From Solibaculum_A intestinale (GTDB lineage: Bacteria > Bacillota > Clostridia > Oscillospirales > Acutalibacteraceae): a DNA stretch of 64,000 nt. The stretch covers positions 1-64,000 of the forward strand of contig NZ_JBBMFD010000013.1 of NCBI RefSeq assembly GCF_040096205.1, given 5' to 3'. This document shows positions 6,599 to 16,100 of the stretch, one piece after another. Position numbers and translations under genes: made by a program. How positions within the stretch are numbered: the first letter of the stretch is position 1; the number at the start of each line of letters is the position of its first letter. The notes below the pieces were generated by a model. That model ran no database searches. It was not told the origin of the DNA and saw only the letters and a program-made list of their open reading frames with translations.

Positions 6599-7804
6599 TT
6601 AACCAAAGAACTTACTGTGCACCGCGCTGACCGCCCGGTCCGCGTCTTCCTGGGCGATGAGCACGGAAATTTTGATTTCACTGGTGGAAATCATTTGAAT
6701 GTTGATGTTCGCATCAAAAAGCGCCTCGAACATTTTCGCCGCCACGCCCGGATGGGTTTCCATCCCCGCGCCCACGATGGAGACCTTGGAAACGGTTTCG
6801 TCGTGGGTAATGCTGGAGGCGTGCATGACTGTGGGGTTGGTCTTAAGCGCCTCCACCGCCTGCTTGACCTGGCTCTGGGGAACGGTAAAGGCAATATCCT
6901 TGGTGTTGTTGCGTCCCACCGATTGCAGAATAATGTCCACATTGATCTTTTCGCCGGCCAGCTGGGAGAAGATTTTAAACGCAATGCCGGGTTCGTCCGG
7001 CACCCCGATAATCGAAATCCGGGCTACATCGTTGTCCTTTGCTACCCCTTTGATCAGCATTTGTTCCACCTTGACTGCCTCCTTTACCTTTGTACCGGGT
7101 ACGCGCTCCAAGCTGGAGAGCACCTCGAGATCCACATTGTATTTCTTCGCCATTTCCACCGAACGGTTGTGAAGCACCTGGGCGCCCAAAGTCGCCAGTT
7201 CCAGCATTTCGTCGTAGGTGATTTCCTCGAGCTTTTTGGCGCCGGGTACCTTACGCGGATCGGCGGTGTAAACCCCGTCCACATCGGTGTAAATCTGGCA
7301 GCACTTGGCGTGCATCGCCGCGGCAATGGCCACTGCGCTGGTATCCGAGCCGCCCCGGCCCAGGGTACTTACGTCGTCAAACCGGTTGAGGCCCTGGAAG
7401 CCCGCCACCACGACGATCTTTTTCTTATCCAACTCCTTGGTCAGACGGCCGGTGTCGATGCGCTTGATGCGCGCAGCGCTGTGGTTGGAGTCGGTAAGAA
7501 ACCCAGCCTGCCAGCCCAACAGCGAAACCACCGGGCAGCCCATCTTTTCGATAGCCATGGCCAGCAGTGCGATGGAGATTTGTTCCCCGGCGGCTAGCAG
7601 CATATCCCGTTCCCGCTTGGAAGCGTCGGGGTTGATTTCGTTGGCCTTTTCGATCAGGTCATCGGTGGTGTCGCCCTGGGCGGAGACCACCACCACCACG
7701 TCGTTGCCCGCCTTGTAGGTATCGGTGACAATGCGCGCGACGTTTTGGATGCGTTCGGCGTCCTTGACTGAGGTACCGCCGAATTTTTGCACGATCAGAC
7801 TCAT
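6599..7804 (-). CDS. lysC: Aspartate kinase
   Basis: This 401-residue enzyme phosphorylates aspartate, the entry step to lysine, threonine and methionine. KFGGTSV stands at 7-13, GRGGSDTSA lies in the kinase domain, and two ACT domains fill about 265-401 and would bind the inhibitory amino acid. Start ATG 7804 has GGAGGG 6 bases upstream; the frame extends to 7849 but without a better site. It is the last gene of the leftward unit ACT regulator-hom-thrB-lysC, 90 bases after thrB, and is followed by a strong terminator. Confidence 0.93.
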   Translation of the reverse strand: MSLIVQKFGGTSVKDAERIQNVARIVTDTYKAGNDVVVVVSAQGDTTDDLIEKANEINPDASKRERDMLLAAGEQISIALLAMAIEKMGCPVVSLLGWQAGFLTDSNHSAARIKRIDTGRLTKELDKKKIVVVAGFQGLNRFDDVSTLGRGGSDTSAVAIAAAMHAKCCQIYTDVDGVYTADPRKVPGAKKLEEITYDEMLELATLGAQVLHNRSVEMAKKYNVDLEVLSSLERVPGTKVKEAVKVEQMLIKGVAKDNDVARISIIGVPDEPGIAFKIFSQLAGEKINVDIILQSVGRNNTKDIAFTVPQSQVKQAVEALKTNPTVMHASSITHDETVSKVSIVGAGMETHPGVAAKMFEALFDANINIQMISTSEIKISVLIAQEDADRAVSAVHSKFFG

Positions 7805-7894
7805 GAAGTTCCCTCCAGAAAGTTTAGTAGAGGCACGTGAATGTATCACAAAAGCCGGTCCGGATTTCCAGACGCTTTTTTGACAAAATTGGCT

Positions 7895-8800
7895 TTAAAA
7901 AGGGCCGTCTTCCGACAGAATTTGTGCGCCGTTTTGGTCGCAGTCGAGCAAGACCGCCTGCCAGCCGGAGATGCCCTGTTCCAAAAGGCCCTGCTGCATA
8001 CGGACGGCAAAGGAATTGTCCTCCCCGTCCACAATGGCCACCAAGGTGGGGCCCGCGCCGCTGAGATATACCCCGAAGGCGCCTTCCAGGTAGGCCAGGT
8101 CGAACACCTCCTTGGAATGAGGGATGAGCCCTAAGCGGGTGGGCTGGTGAATCCGGTCCTCACAGGCGACTTTGAGCACTTCCCGGTCCCCCGAGAACAT
8201 GGCCGCCGTCATCAGTGCAGCCCTCGACAGGTTAAAAACCACGTCCGTTCTGGAAAAGGTCCCCGGCAGGATGGAGCGGGCAAAGGATGTTTTCATCTCG
8301 AAAGCAGGGATCAGAGCGGCAAAGCGCATGGTCTTGGAAACCGGGACACTGATGGAATGAACCTGGCCTCCCTCAATGACCGAGGTGACCAAACCTCCCG
8401 CGATGGCGGGAGCGATGTTGTCCGGATGGCCCTCGATGTGAGCAGCCAGGGAGATGATGTCCCGCTTTTGCATGGGGTCCCCCAAAAGCCGGTTTGCCCC
8501 CAAAAGCCCCGCCACAATACAGGCCGAGCTGCTTCCAAGGCCGCGGGTCATGGGAATGCGATTTCGCTGGCGGATTTTTAATCCCGGCAGTCTTTTACCA
8601 CAGATTTCGTAAAGCTGGCGGACGTTTTCATAGATCATGTTGTCTTCCCCGGCGGGAACGGCCACGTCGTCGAGAGACTGGATGTCCACCGTGTCCCATT
8701 CCTCCAGGTAGACCTCGTTATAGAGGGTCAGCGCCAGGCCCAGAGCGTCAAAGCCGGGGCCTAGGTTTGCGCTGGTAGCGGGAACGCTTACCTTGAGCAT
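7895..8800 (-). CDS. thrB: Homoserine kinase
   Basis: A GHMP kinase of 301 residues that converts homoserine to O-phosphohomoserine in threonine synthesis. It starts with VSVPATSANLGPGFDALG, and the ATP-binding loop GLGSSSA lies at 87-93. The length is normal for the family. The start is 19 bases after the hom stop, so the two are surely co-transcribed. Threonine synthase is not in this window. Confidence 0.93.
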   Translation of the reverse strand: MLKVSVPATSANLGPGFDALGLALTLYNEVYLEEWDTVDIQSLDDVAVPAGEDNMIYENVRQLYEICGKRLPGLKIRQRNRIPMTRGLGSSSACIVAGLLGANRLLGDPMQKRDIISLAAHIEGHPDNIAPAIAGGLVTSVIEGGQVHSISVPVSKTMRFAALIPAFEMKTSFARSILPGTFSRTDVVFNLSRAALMTAAMFSGDREVLKVACEDRIHQPTRLGLIPHSKEVFDLAYLEGAFGVYLSGAGPTLVAIVDGEDNSFAVRMQQGLLEQGISGWQAVLLDCDQNGAQILSEDGPF

Positions 8801-8819
8801 AAAACACCTACTCCCGCTT

Positions 8820-10064
8820 TTAATAATCGCACAGGCGGATCATGCCCAGCACCTGAGCACCCTGTTTCTTGAGGACATCGAGCTTGCTTCTCAGTTCACC
8901 TTCCGGTCCCTCACCAGTGACAAAGGCCAGCTCATCATCCGGCGCGCCCGGGCGGCTTAAGCGCTGCACCTCGCCGAACTCTTCTCGGATGGCCGCCAGG
9001 GTTTCCATAGGTTTCTGAGCCGACAGGCGTACGTAGAACCGGGTGGGAACCTCCAGATAATCGGCAATGTACCCCTCCGCCTTATCCTCCCAGAAGAGGA
9101 GCTTGCGGCGGTTTACATGCTTGGCGCAGTCGATCACGTCGGCCACCACCGCAGAAGCGGTGGGCAGCTTTCCGGCGCCCCGGCCGTAGAACACCACGTC
9201 TCCAATGGCGTCGCCTCGTACCAGGATGGCGTTAAACACGTCCTCCACCCCGGCGAGCTGACCGGAGCGTTCCACGATGGCGGGGGATACCATCACCGAC
9301 AGACGGCCGTCGTCGAGCTTCTTGACCCGGCCAAGGAGCTTGACCACGCCGCCGTAATTGGAGGCATATTCCACGTCCTCCAGCGTAATCTTGGTAATGC
9401 CCTCGGTATGGACCTGGTTGGGATACACATGCTTTCCAAAGGCGAGCGAGGCAAGAATGCAGATTTTGCGGCAGGCGTCCGCCCCTTCAATGTCGGCAGA
9501 GGGGTCCCGCTCGGCATAGCCGAGCTTTTGGGCCAGCGCCAGCGCATCGTCGAAGCTCATCTGTTCATGGATCATCTTGGAAAGGATGAAGTTGGTGGTG
9601 CCGTTCAAAATGCCGGCGATTTCGTAGACCTCGTTGGCCGCCAAGCACTGGTTTAACGGCCGGATGATCGGAATGCCGCCGCCCACGCTTGCTTCAAAGA
9701 GGAAGTTTACATTCTTGTCCTTTGCGATGCGAAGAAGCTCAGCGCCCTTTTCCGCCACCAGCTCCTTGTTGGAGGTGGCGACGCTTTTGCCCGCAAGCAG
9801 GCAGGCCTTTACGAAATCATACGCGGGATGAAGCCCGCCCATGCATTCCACCACTACCTTGACCGCGGGGTCCTTTTCGATGATGGAAAAGTCTTTTACA
9901 AACCGGTCGTGAAGGGGGGAATCGGGAAATTCACGCAGGTCGAGCACATATTTGATGTTGATTTCCTCGCCTGCTTTTTTCGCAATGCTGTCGTGGTTTT
10001 TGAGCAAAACCTCCACCACGCCGGAACCTACCGTTCCATGTCCCATGACTGCCACGTTGATCAT
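8820..10064 (-). CDS. hom: Homoserine dehydrogenase with ACT domain
   Basis: A 414-residue NAD(P)-dependent enzyme reducing aspartate semialdehyde to homoserine. The nucleotide-binding loop GHGTVGSG is at 8-15, the catalytic domain follows (GILNGTTNFILSKM, YAERDPSADIEG), and a C-terminal ACT domain from about 345 would give threonine feedback control. AGGATGG precedes ATG 10064. It lies 36 bases after the ACT-domain regulator gene and just before thrB. Confidence 0.93.
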   Translation of the reverse strand: MINVAVMGHGTVGSGVVEVLLKNHDSIAKKAGEEINIKYVLDLREFPDSPLHDRFVKDFSIIEKDPAVKVVVECMGGLHPAYDFVKACLLAGKSVATSNKELVAEKGAELLRIAKDKNVNFLFEASVGGGIPIIRPLNQCLAANEVYEIAGILNGTTNFILSKMIHEQMSFDDALALAQKLGYAERDPSADIEGADACRKICILASLAFGKHVYPNQVHTEGITKITLEDVEYASNYGGVVKLLGRVKKLDDGRLSVMVSPAIVERSGQLAGVEDVFNAILVRGDAIGDVVFYGRGAGKLPTASAVVADVIDCAKHVNRRKLLFWEDKAEGYIADYLEVPTRFYVRLSAQKPMETLAAIREEFGEVQRLSRPGAPDDELAFVTGEGPEGELRSKLDVLKKQGAQVLGMIRLCDY

Positions 10065-10100
10065 GCTGCACCATCCTATCTGTTTCGTTGTGCGTTTCGG

Positions 10101-10553
10101 TTACTGGCTGACATTGCCGGAAATGTTCTCAATGCTCTGCACCCCGTCCAGCGCCTGGATGGAGCCGAGCAGCTCCTCCAGCGACCCCTTCATTCCATCG
10201 GTGCTCGCGGAGATGGAGACCGGCGCCGCGCCGGACACGGGAATGTTCTGATTGAGGGTGAGAATGTTCGCGCCCGCCTGGTAGAAGGCGGCGATGACCG
10301 GGGCGAGCACCCCGGGCCGGTCCTGCAAAATCAGGTGCAGGGTGATGATCCGGTTGCCCTCCCGTTCATTATAAGGGAAAACCGCGTCCTTGTACTTATA
10401 AAAGGCGCTGCGGGAAATGCCGGCCATCCGCGCCGCTTGGGCGGCGGATTTGGCGGCGCCGCATGCGAGAAGTTCCTTTGCCTGCATCACAAGCCGGAAC
10501 ACCTCGGGCAATGCGTCGGCTTCCACCACAAAATAACGCTGGGCGTCTGTCAT
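10101..10553 (-). CDS. ACT domain protein (PheB/UPF0735 family)
   Basis: A 150-residue protein with an N-terminal helix-turn-helix-like part (AAQAARMAGISRSAFYKYKD, about 38-57) and a C-terminal ACT domain (ITLHLILQDRPGVLAPVIAAFYQAGANIL). Members often stand in front of hom in Firmicutes and are thought to sense an amino acid; the ligand is unknown. Start ATG 10553 has AGGTGG 9 bases upstream; the frame runs open to 10691 but passes over the promoter. It is first in the threonine/lysine operon. Confidence 0.85.
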   Translation of the reverse strand: MTDAQRYFVVEADALPEVFRLVMQAKELLACGAAKSAAQAARMAGISRSAFYKYKDAVFPYNEREGNRIITLHLILQDRPGVLAPVIAAFYQAGANILTLNQNIPVSGAAPVSISASTDGMKGSLEELLGSIQALDGVQSIENISGNVSQ

Positions 10554-10593
10554 TGTCGTCCACCACCTGAATACGATTGTCCGTATGCTGTAT

Positions 10594-10622
10594 ACTATAA
10601 CACGATTGGGCGTCCGTTTCAA
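10594..10622 (-). promoter_or_regulatory. Promoter of the threonine/lysine operon
   Basis: On the minus strand TTGAAA (10622-10617) and TATAGT (10599-10594) are 17 bases apart, 41 bases before the start codon of the ACT regulator. Confidence 0.7.
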
Positions 10623-10726
10623 GAGCAATCGGCATTTTTCGCGGGAAAAAGGAGAGAAGAAGCGGAAAAGAAGCTGGATAATTTTGTGCAAAGAGGCCCT
10701 TGTCCAAAAAAATACGCGGGTTTTCG

Positions 10727-10755
10727 TTGTACCAGGCCGCCTTTCCCGGTATAAT
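10727..10755 (+). promoter_or_regulatory. Promoter of the AI-2E permease operon
   Basis: TTGTAC at 10727-10732 and TATAAT at 10750-10755, 17 bases apart. A leader of about 140 bases follows, with an AGCGGC/GCCGCT hairpin just before the ribosome binding site. Confidence 0.7.
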
Positions 10756-10898
10756 AGTTAAAAAGCGGAAAAGCTTTGGCTTCCCCGGCCGAGGCGGGCG
10801 GCTTTTGCAGGGCCAAGAAGGGGAAAAGCCTTCGTACATCCCAGTTGCTCAAAAAAGCGGCTGTGTTTTGGCCGCTCCCATTTGAAAGGAGAATATCA

Positions 10899-11984
10899 TT
10901 GCAACTGCAAAGGATTGAGAGACGCCGGGCGTTTCTCATCAACGTAGCGTACATTGCGATCCTTATAGCCATTGCGTTTTTAGCCATCAAGTATCTGATC
11001 CTTTGGATCATGCCGTTTGTCATCGGGTTTGGGGTGGCGTTCGTCTTGCAGCGCCCTATTGTCTGGCTGAGTGAGAAAACCCGGATGAACCGAAGGCTGG
11101 CGGCGGTGCTGCTGGTGTTTGTGACCATGGCGGTGCTGGTGACGGTGCTGCTGGTGGTAGGGTACCAGGTGTACGCGGAGCTTTTAAGCCTGCTTCGTAA
11201 GCTGCCGGAGATGGTGCAGTCTGCTTTTCCTTCCATCACCAAAGGAATCGAAGAGGCTTTTTCCGGCCTGACGAGCACCCTTTCGCCCGACGCGGCCGAA
11301 CAGCTGGCGTCCATGCTGGAAGGAGCGGCCGGTTCGCTCCAGTCCCAGCTTATTTCCCTGTCCGGCTCCATGCTTTCCTGGCTGGGACACGGGGTAACCC
11401 AGCTGCCAAGCTTTCTGATTTCCCTGCTGGTGACCATCATCGCCACCTTTTTTTTGAGCATGGATTACCGCAGGGTGGTGGACTTTATCCGCCGCCAGAT
11501 ACCGGAAAGGCACCAGGCCCTGGTCACCACCATCAAGGAAACCTTCGTATCCACCATCCTCAAGGTGCTGCGGGCCTATCTGATCATTATGACCATCACC
11601 TTTGTAGAGCTGTCGCTTCTCCTTACCTTCTGGGTGCAGGTGGATTATGCGGTTATCCTGGCGGGCGTCATTGCGCTGGTGGACATTCTTCCCATACTGG
11701 GTTGCGGTACGGTACTCATTCCCTGGGCAGTGGTGGCCGCAATTATGGGAGACTGGATGCTGGCGATCAAAATCGCCACTTCCTACGGCGTCATCACCAT
11801 CATCCGAAACGTCATCGAGCCGAAGATCGTGGGCCAGCAGATCGGCCTGCACCCGCTGGTCACCCTCTTTTGTATGTACTTCGGCTTGCAGGTGCTGGGC
11901 GTGCTAGGGATGTTTTTGGTACCGGTCACGGTGATTTTACTAAAGAAAGTGCAGGATTCCGGGCAGATAAAGATCTGGAAATAG
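10899..11984 (+). CDS. AI-2E family (UPF0118) membrane transporter
   Basis: A 361-residue protein with about eight membrane helices and the family pattern of two helices, an amphipathic middle part (residues ~80-150) and a C-terminal block with LPILGCGTVLIPWA and GVITIIRNVIEPKIVG. The family exports diverse substrates, including AI-2 and Na+ or Li+ in some members; the substrate here is unknown. The start is TTG 10899, preceded by AAAGGAG at 7 bases; no ATG fits. The next gene starts 11 bases later. Confidence 0.85.
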   Translation: MQLQRIERRRAFLINVAYIAILIAIAFLAIKYLILWIMPFVIGFGVAFVLQRPIVWLSEKTRMNRRLAAVLLVFVTMAVLVTVLLVVGYQVYAELLSLLRKLPEMVQSAFPSITKGIEEAFSGLTSTLSPDAAEQLASMLEGAAGSLQSQLISLSGSMLSWLGHGVTQLPSFLISLLVTIIATFFLSMDYRRVVDFIRRQIPERHQALVTTIKETFVSTILKVLRAYLIIMTITFVELSLLLTFWVQVDYAVILAGVIALVDILPILGCGTVLIPWAVVAAIMGDWMLAIKIATSYGVITIIRNVIEPKIVGQQIGLHPLVTLFCMYFGLQVLGVLGMFLVPVTVILLKKVQDSGQIKIWK

Positions 11985-11995
11985 GAGGCGAAAGA

Positions 11996-13237
11996 ATGAA
12001 GCCTGCGGTTGCAATTGTGGGCGGCGGCGCGGCCGGGCTCTTTGCGGCGGTGACGGCGGCAAGGGCGGGCGCTAAGGTAACGGTGCTCGAAAAGGCGGAC
12101 CGGGTGGGCCGCAAGCTGCTGGCCACAGGAAACGGCCGGTGCAACCTGACCAATCTTAGGGCCTCGGCCGCTGATTACCATACCGACTGCCCCGCCGCGG
12201 TCAAAGCAGTGCTTGAGCAGCTGCCCCCGGCCCAGGCGGTCGCCCGGTTTGAACAAATGGGGCTTCTCTGCCGCGAGGAGGAAGAGGGCCGGGTGTATCC
12301 GTACAGCGCCCAGGCTGCCGCGGTACTCGACCGGCTGCGTTTTGCCTGCGCCCACCTGGGAGTGGAGACGGAAAGCGGGTTTTTGGTGCAGTCTATGGAA
12401 AAAAGCAAGGGCGGGTTCCTGCTGACGGACGAAACCGGCCGCCGGGTTCGGGCCGGCCGGGTGCTGCTGGCGGCGGGAGGTGCCGCCGCGCCGCAGCTCG
12501 GCGGGTCTTCCGACGGCTGCCGGCTGCTCGAGCGCTTTGGGCACACCGTTGCCCCATTGACCCCGGCGCTTACGCCGGTAAAAACCGATCCTGCCCGAGT
12601 AAAGCCGCTCAAAGGGGTACGGGTACGGGCGGCGGTGACTTTGCTTGTAGACGGCAAGCCGGGCCCGCGGGAGCTGGGCGAGGTACAGTTTACCGAGCAG
12701 GGCCTCTCCGGAATCGCGGTCATGCAGCTTTCCGGCCGCATCGGGGCGGACACGAAGGGAAAACATGCCTTCGCTCTTTCCCTGGACCTGATGCCCGACT
12801 TTACCCGCGAAGAGGTGCGCCGGCTGCTGACCGGCCGGCTTTCCTACGCAGGGGAAGAACCGGTCTCGGATTTTATGATCGGTCTGCTTCCCAAACGAGT
12901 GGGGCAGATGGCGGCGAAGGAGGCGGGGGCCTGCTTATCTCAACCTGCGGGTAGTCTGCCTGGGGGAGTGTGGGACAAGCTGGCACGAACGCTCAAGGAT
13001 TGGCGCTTTGAGGCAAAGGGAACCCTGTCCTGGCCTCAAGCACAGGTGATGGCAGGAGGCGCGCGGCTTTGTGAATTTGATCCGTATACCCTGCAGTCAA
13101 ACCGGGTGGTGGGTCTTTATGCGGCGGGGGAGGTCCTGAATGTGGACGGCCCCTGCGGCGGATACAATCTCCAGTGGGCCTGGGCATCCGGTTTTGCGGC
13201 CGGGCGCGGGGCGGCAACGGAAGGGAATCGAACATGA
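11996..13237 (+). CDS. HI0933/YhiN family flavoprotein
   Basis: A 413-residue FAD-binding oxidoreductase. The dinucleotide-binding GGGAAGLFAA is near the N-terminus, followed by the family motif GRKLLATGNGRCNLTN. The C-terminus has GLYAAGEVLNVDGPCGGYNLQWAWASG. The family's physiological reaction is not well established. Start ATG 11996 follows AGGAGG. It overlaps the next flavoprotein gene by four bases (ATGA), so the two are translated together. Confidence 0.9.
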   Translation: MKPAVAIVGGGAAGLFAAVTAARAGAKVTVLEKADRVGRKLLATGNGRCNLTNLRASAADYHTDCPAAVKAVLEQLPPAQAVARFEQMGLLCREEEEGRVYPYSAQAAAVLDRLRFACAHLGVETESGFLVQSMEKSKGGFLLTDETGRRVRAGRVLLAAGGAAAPQLGGSSDGCRLLERFGHTVAPLTPALTPVKTDPARVKPLKGVRVRAAVTLLVDGKPGPRELGEVQFTEQGLSGIAVMQLSGRIGADTKGKHAFALSLDLMPDFTREEVRRLLTGRLSYAGEEPVSDFMIGLLPKRVGQMAAKEAGACLSQPAGSLPGGVWDKLARTLKDWRFEAKGTLSWPQAQVMAGGARLCEFDPYTLQSNRVVGLYAAGEVLNVDGPCGGYNLQWAWASGFAAGRGAATEGNRT

Positions 13238-14823
13238 TACGCATTGCAGATATCAAATTGATGCCTGGAAAGCCGGAAAGCGCCTTAAAGGGTAAGGCGG
13301 CCCGGCTTCTTGGCGTGCAGGAGAAAGACATTCAGTCCTGGCGGGTGGTCAAACGCTCGGTGGATGCCCGCAAGCGCGACCAGGTGCACTTGGTTTACAC
13401 CATCGACGTTTCCTTGGGTGAACAGGAGGACGCGGTTTTTGCCCGCCAAAGGGAAGGCAAGCTTTCCAGGCCGAAGGAAACCGCGTATGTTTTGCCCAAG
13501 CCGGCCAGGCAGCCGGAGCACCGGCCCGTCGTGGTAGGAGCGGGTCCTGCTGGCTTATTCGCCGCGCTGGCGCTGGCGAAGGCAGGGCTAAAACCGGTTT
13601 TACTGGAGCGAGGCAAGCCGGTAGAGGAGCGGCAAAGGGATGTTTCTCGGCTGCAAAAGGACGGCGTTCTAAACCCTCAGAGCAACATCCAGTTCGGCGA
13701 AGGGGGGGCCGGCACCTTCTCCGACGGGAAGCTGACCACCGGCATCAAGGACCCCCGGTGCGCCGAAGTGCTGCGGTGCTTGGTGAAGGCGGGGGCCCCT
13801 GAGGAGATTTTATATCGTGCAAAGCCTCACATCGGCACCGATCTGCTCATCACCGTAGTGCGACGCCTGCGGGAGGAAATCATCACGCTGGGCGGCCAGG
13901 TCCGGTTTGAAACCAAACTGACCGGGATTGGGACGCGGCAGGGGCGGCTATGTTCCGTAACGGTGGAAGGCGGGGAAGAAATCCCGGCGGCCACGCTGAT
14001 CCTCGCCATCGGCCACAGCGCCCGGGATACCTTCTCCATGCTCTACGAAAAAGGTTTCTCCATGGAGCAGAAGGCTTTTTCGGTGGGGGTGCGCATCGAG
14101 CACCTTCAAAAAGAGCTGAACCGCTGCCAATACCAGTCCGACGAGCTTGCGAAGGTGTTAGGTGCGGCGGACTATAAGCTGTCGGTCCACTTGCCGTCGG
14201 GCAGAGGCGTCTATACCTTTTGCATGTGTCCGGGAGGCGAGGTGGTGGCAGCGGCCACCGAGGAAGGCGGCGTCTGCGTCAACGGCATGAGCCAATACCG
14301 CCGGGACGGCGTCAATGCAAACGCGGCGGTGCTGGTGGGAGTGGGGCCGGAGGACTTTGGCAGCGCCCATCCGCTGGCAGGCGTGGCCTTCCAACGAAAG
14401 CTGGAAGCGGACGCCTACCGTTTGGGCGGAGGAGGATACCGGGCGCCGGCCCAGCTTGCGGGGGATTTTCTAAAAGGAATCCCGTCCGAAAAACTAGGAC
14501 ATGTGACTCCCAGCTATCTTCCCGGCGTGACCCTGTGTGACTTGCGCGAATGCCTGCCGGATTTCGTTTGCGATTCCATCCGGCTGGCTTTGCCGCTGTT
14601 TGCAAGAAAGCTGCCGGTCTTTGCGGACCCGCAGGCGGTGATGACCGGCGTGGAGACGAGAAGTTCTTCCCCGGTGCGTATCCGGCGGGACCCGTCGCTG
14701 CAATGCGAAGGCGTGAAGGGCGTGTACCCCTGCGGCGAAGGAGCCGGGTATGCGGGCGGCATCATGTCCGCGGCGGTGGACGGCCTTCGCTGCGCCGAAG
14801 CGGTGATCGAAGGGCTGGCATAG
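13234..14823 (+). CDS. FAD-dependent dehydrogenase (COG2509 type)
   Basis: A 529-residue protein. An N-terminal domain of about 95 residues (IADIKLMPGKPESAL) precedes the FAD-binding GAGPAGLFAAL, then NIQFGEGGAGTFSDGKLTT, and the end has PCGEGAGYAGGIMSAAVDG. The substrate is not known. Start ATG 13234 overlaps the stop of the upstream flavoprotein. The operon permease-YhiN-COG2509 ends at the terminator after 14840. Confidence 0.9.
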   Translation: MIRIADIKLMPGKPESALKGKAARLLGVQEKDIQSWRVVKRSVDARKRDQVHLVYTIDVSLGEQEDAVFARQREGKLSRPKETAYVLPKPARQPEHRPVVVGAGPAGLFAALALAKAGLKPVLLERGKPVEERQRDVSRLQKDGVLNPQSNIQFGEGGAGTFSDGKLTTGIKDPRCAEVLRCLVKAGAPEEILYRAKPHIGTDLLITVVRRLREEIITLGGQVRFETKLTGIGTRQGRLCSVTVEGGEEIPAATLILAIGHSARDTFSMLYEKGFSMEQKAFSVGVRIEHLQKELNRCQYQSDELAKVLGAADYKLSVHLPSGRGVYTFCMCPGGEVVAAATEEGGVCVNGMSQYRRDGVNANAAVLVGVGPEDFGSAHPLAGVAFQRKLEADAYRLGGGGYRAPAQLAGDFLKGIPSEKLGHVTPSYLPGVTLCDLRECLPDFVCDSIRLALPLFARKLPVFADPQAVMTGVETRSSSPVRIRRDPSLQCEGVKGVYPCGEGAGYAGGIMSAAVDGLRCAEAVIEGLA

Positions 14824-14832
14824 CAAACGGCG

Positions 14833-14876
14833 AAAAAAAGCAGGGCCTGTGCGAGTATTCCCGTACAGGCCCTGCT
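14833..14876. terminator. Bidirectional intrinsic terminator
   Basis: Stem GCAGGGCCTGT (14840-14850) with ACAGGCCCTGC (14865-14875). The A-run at 14833-14839 gives a T-tract on the minus strand, so it serves mainly the leftward mutase gene. Confidence 0.8.
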
Positions 14877-14891
14877 CAATGGATCGGATCC

Positions 14892-16100
14892 TTACCGGCC
14901 TACAAACCGGTTCATCAGCGTGTGGCCGGGTTCGACAAACACACCGGTCGCAGCCGCCGTCTCTTCGCAGAAGCAGGCGATGCCATTGTCCTTCTCTTCC
15001 TTGCTGTCGTATAAAAGGAAGGGCACCGGGTCGGAGGCGTGGGTGCGGGTGGAAAGGGGAGTGGGATGGTCGGGCAAGATCAAGATGCGGTAATGGTCAC
15101 AGTATTGCAGCCCTGCGAGAATGGGACCAAGCACCCTTTCGTCGATAAGCTCAATGGCCTTGACCTTATTCTCTACCTCATACCGGTGGCCGCACTCGTC
15201 CGGCGCCTCAATATGGACGTATACGAAATCTTGTCCGCTGGTCAGCTCCACCAGCGCCGCGTCGGCCTTTCCCTCAAAATTCGTGTCCAGATAGCCGGTA
15301 GCCCCTTCCACGTGGGGCGTGCGCATCTTCGCGCACTGACCGATGCCTTTGATCAGGTCCACCGCCGATACCACCGAACCCTTCAGCCCGAACTTTTCTT
15401 CAAAGGACGGAAGCTGGGGCTTTTTTCCCTGGCCCCACAGCCAGATGGAATTTGCCGGGCGTTTACCCTGAGCCACTCGTTTTTGGTTCACCGGATGCTT
15501 GGAAAGCAGGGCGTAACTTTTCTCCATCATGGCAAGCAGCGCGGCGGCAGCCGGGTCTTTGGGCAGATAGTCCCCGATCACCTGGCCGGAAATATCGTGG
15601 GGCGGGGTGAGAAAACCGGGATCCTGGTCGGCGTGCTGCACCAGGCAGTGCCGGTAGCTGACGCCGGGGTAGAAGGAATAAAGCTCGCTGCCGAAGGCTT
15701 CCTGCACGGCGGCAATCAACTCGGCGGCCTCTTTGGAAGAAATGTCCCCGGCGCTGTAATCCACCATGGTTTTGGCCCCGTAATCCTCTTCGTCGGACAG
15801 GGTAACCAGATTGCAGCGCATGGCAAGGTCGCCGGGAGTGAGATTGATTCCCATGCTGACCGCTTCCAAAGGCGAACGGCCGGTATAGTAAAGGGCGGGG
15901 TCGTACCCCATCACCGAAAGGTTCGCCACATCGCTGCCCGGTTTTAAACCATCGGCCACCGTTTTGACAAGGCCCACCTCTCCCAGCCGGGCGAGCCGGT
16001 CCATGTTCGGCTTGTTTGCCCGGCGCATGGGGGTATCCCCATCCAGCTCCTTACAAGGATAGTCCGCCATGCCGTCGCACAGCACTACGATATATTTCAT
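14892..16100 (-). CDS. Cofactor-independent phosphoglycerate mutase-like (ApgM family)
   Basis: A 402-residue member of the alkaline phosphatase superfamily branch that includes archaeal-type phosphoglycerate mutase. The metal-binding start VVLCDGMADYP, then GSDVANLSVMGYDP and YVHIEAPDECGHR are clear. The same family has been proposed to supply homoserine kinase in genomes lacking thrB; thrB is present here, so mutase is the better reading. The second ATG (16100) is chosen because GGAGG is 10 bases before it and only one base before the first (16109). Monocistronic. Confidence 0.85.
   Translation of the reverse strand: MKYIVVLCDGMADYPCKELDGDTPMRRANKPNMDRLARLGEVGLVKTVADGLKPGSDVANLSVMGYDPALYYTGRSPLEAVSMGINLTPGDLAMRCNLVTLSDEEDYGAKTMVDYSAGDISSKEAAELIAAVQEAFGSELYSFYPGVSYRHCLVQHADQDPGFLTPPHDISGQVIGDYLPKDPAAAALLAMMEKSYALLSKHPVNQKRVAQGKRPANSIWLWGQGKKPQLPSFEEKFGLKGSVVSAVDLIKGIGQCAKMRTPHVEGATGYLDTNFEGKADAALVELTSGQDFVYVHIEAPDECGHRYEVENKVKAIELIDERVLGPILAGLQYCDHYRILILPDHPTPLSTRTHASDPVPFLLYDSKEEKDNGIACFCEETAAATGVFVEPGHTLMNRFVGR

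Noticed and set aside
13150..13240. Longer N-terminus of the COG2509 flavoprotein from 13174
   Set aside because: It overlaps the upstream coding region; the ATG at 13234 overlapping the stop codon and the conserved N-terminus fit better.
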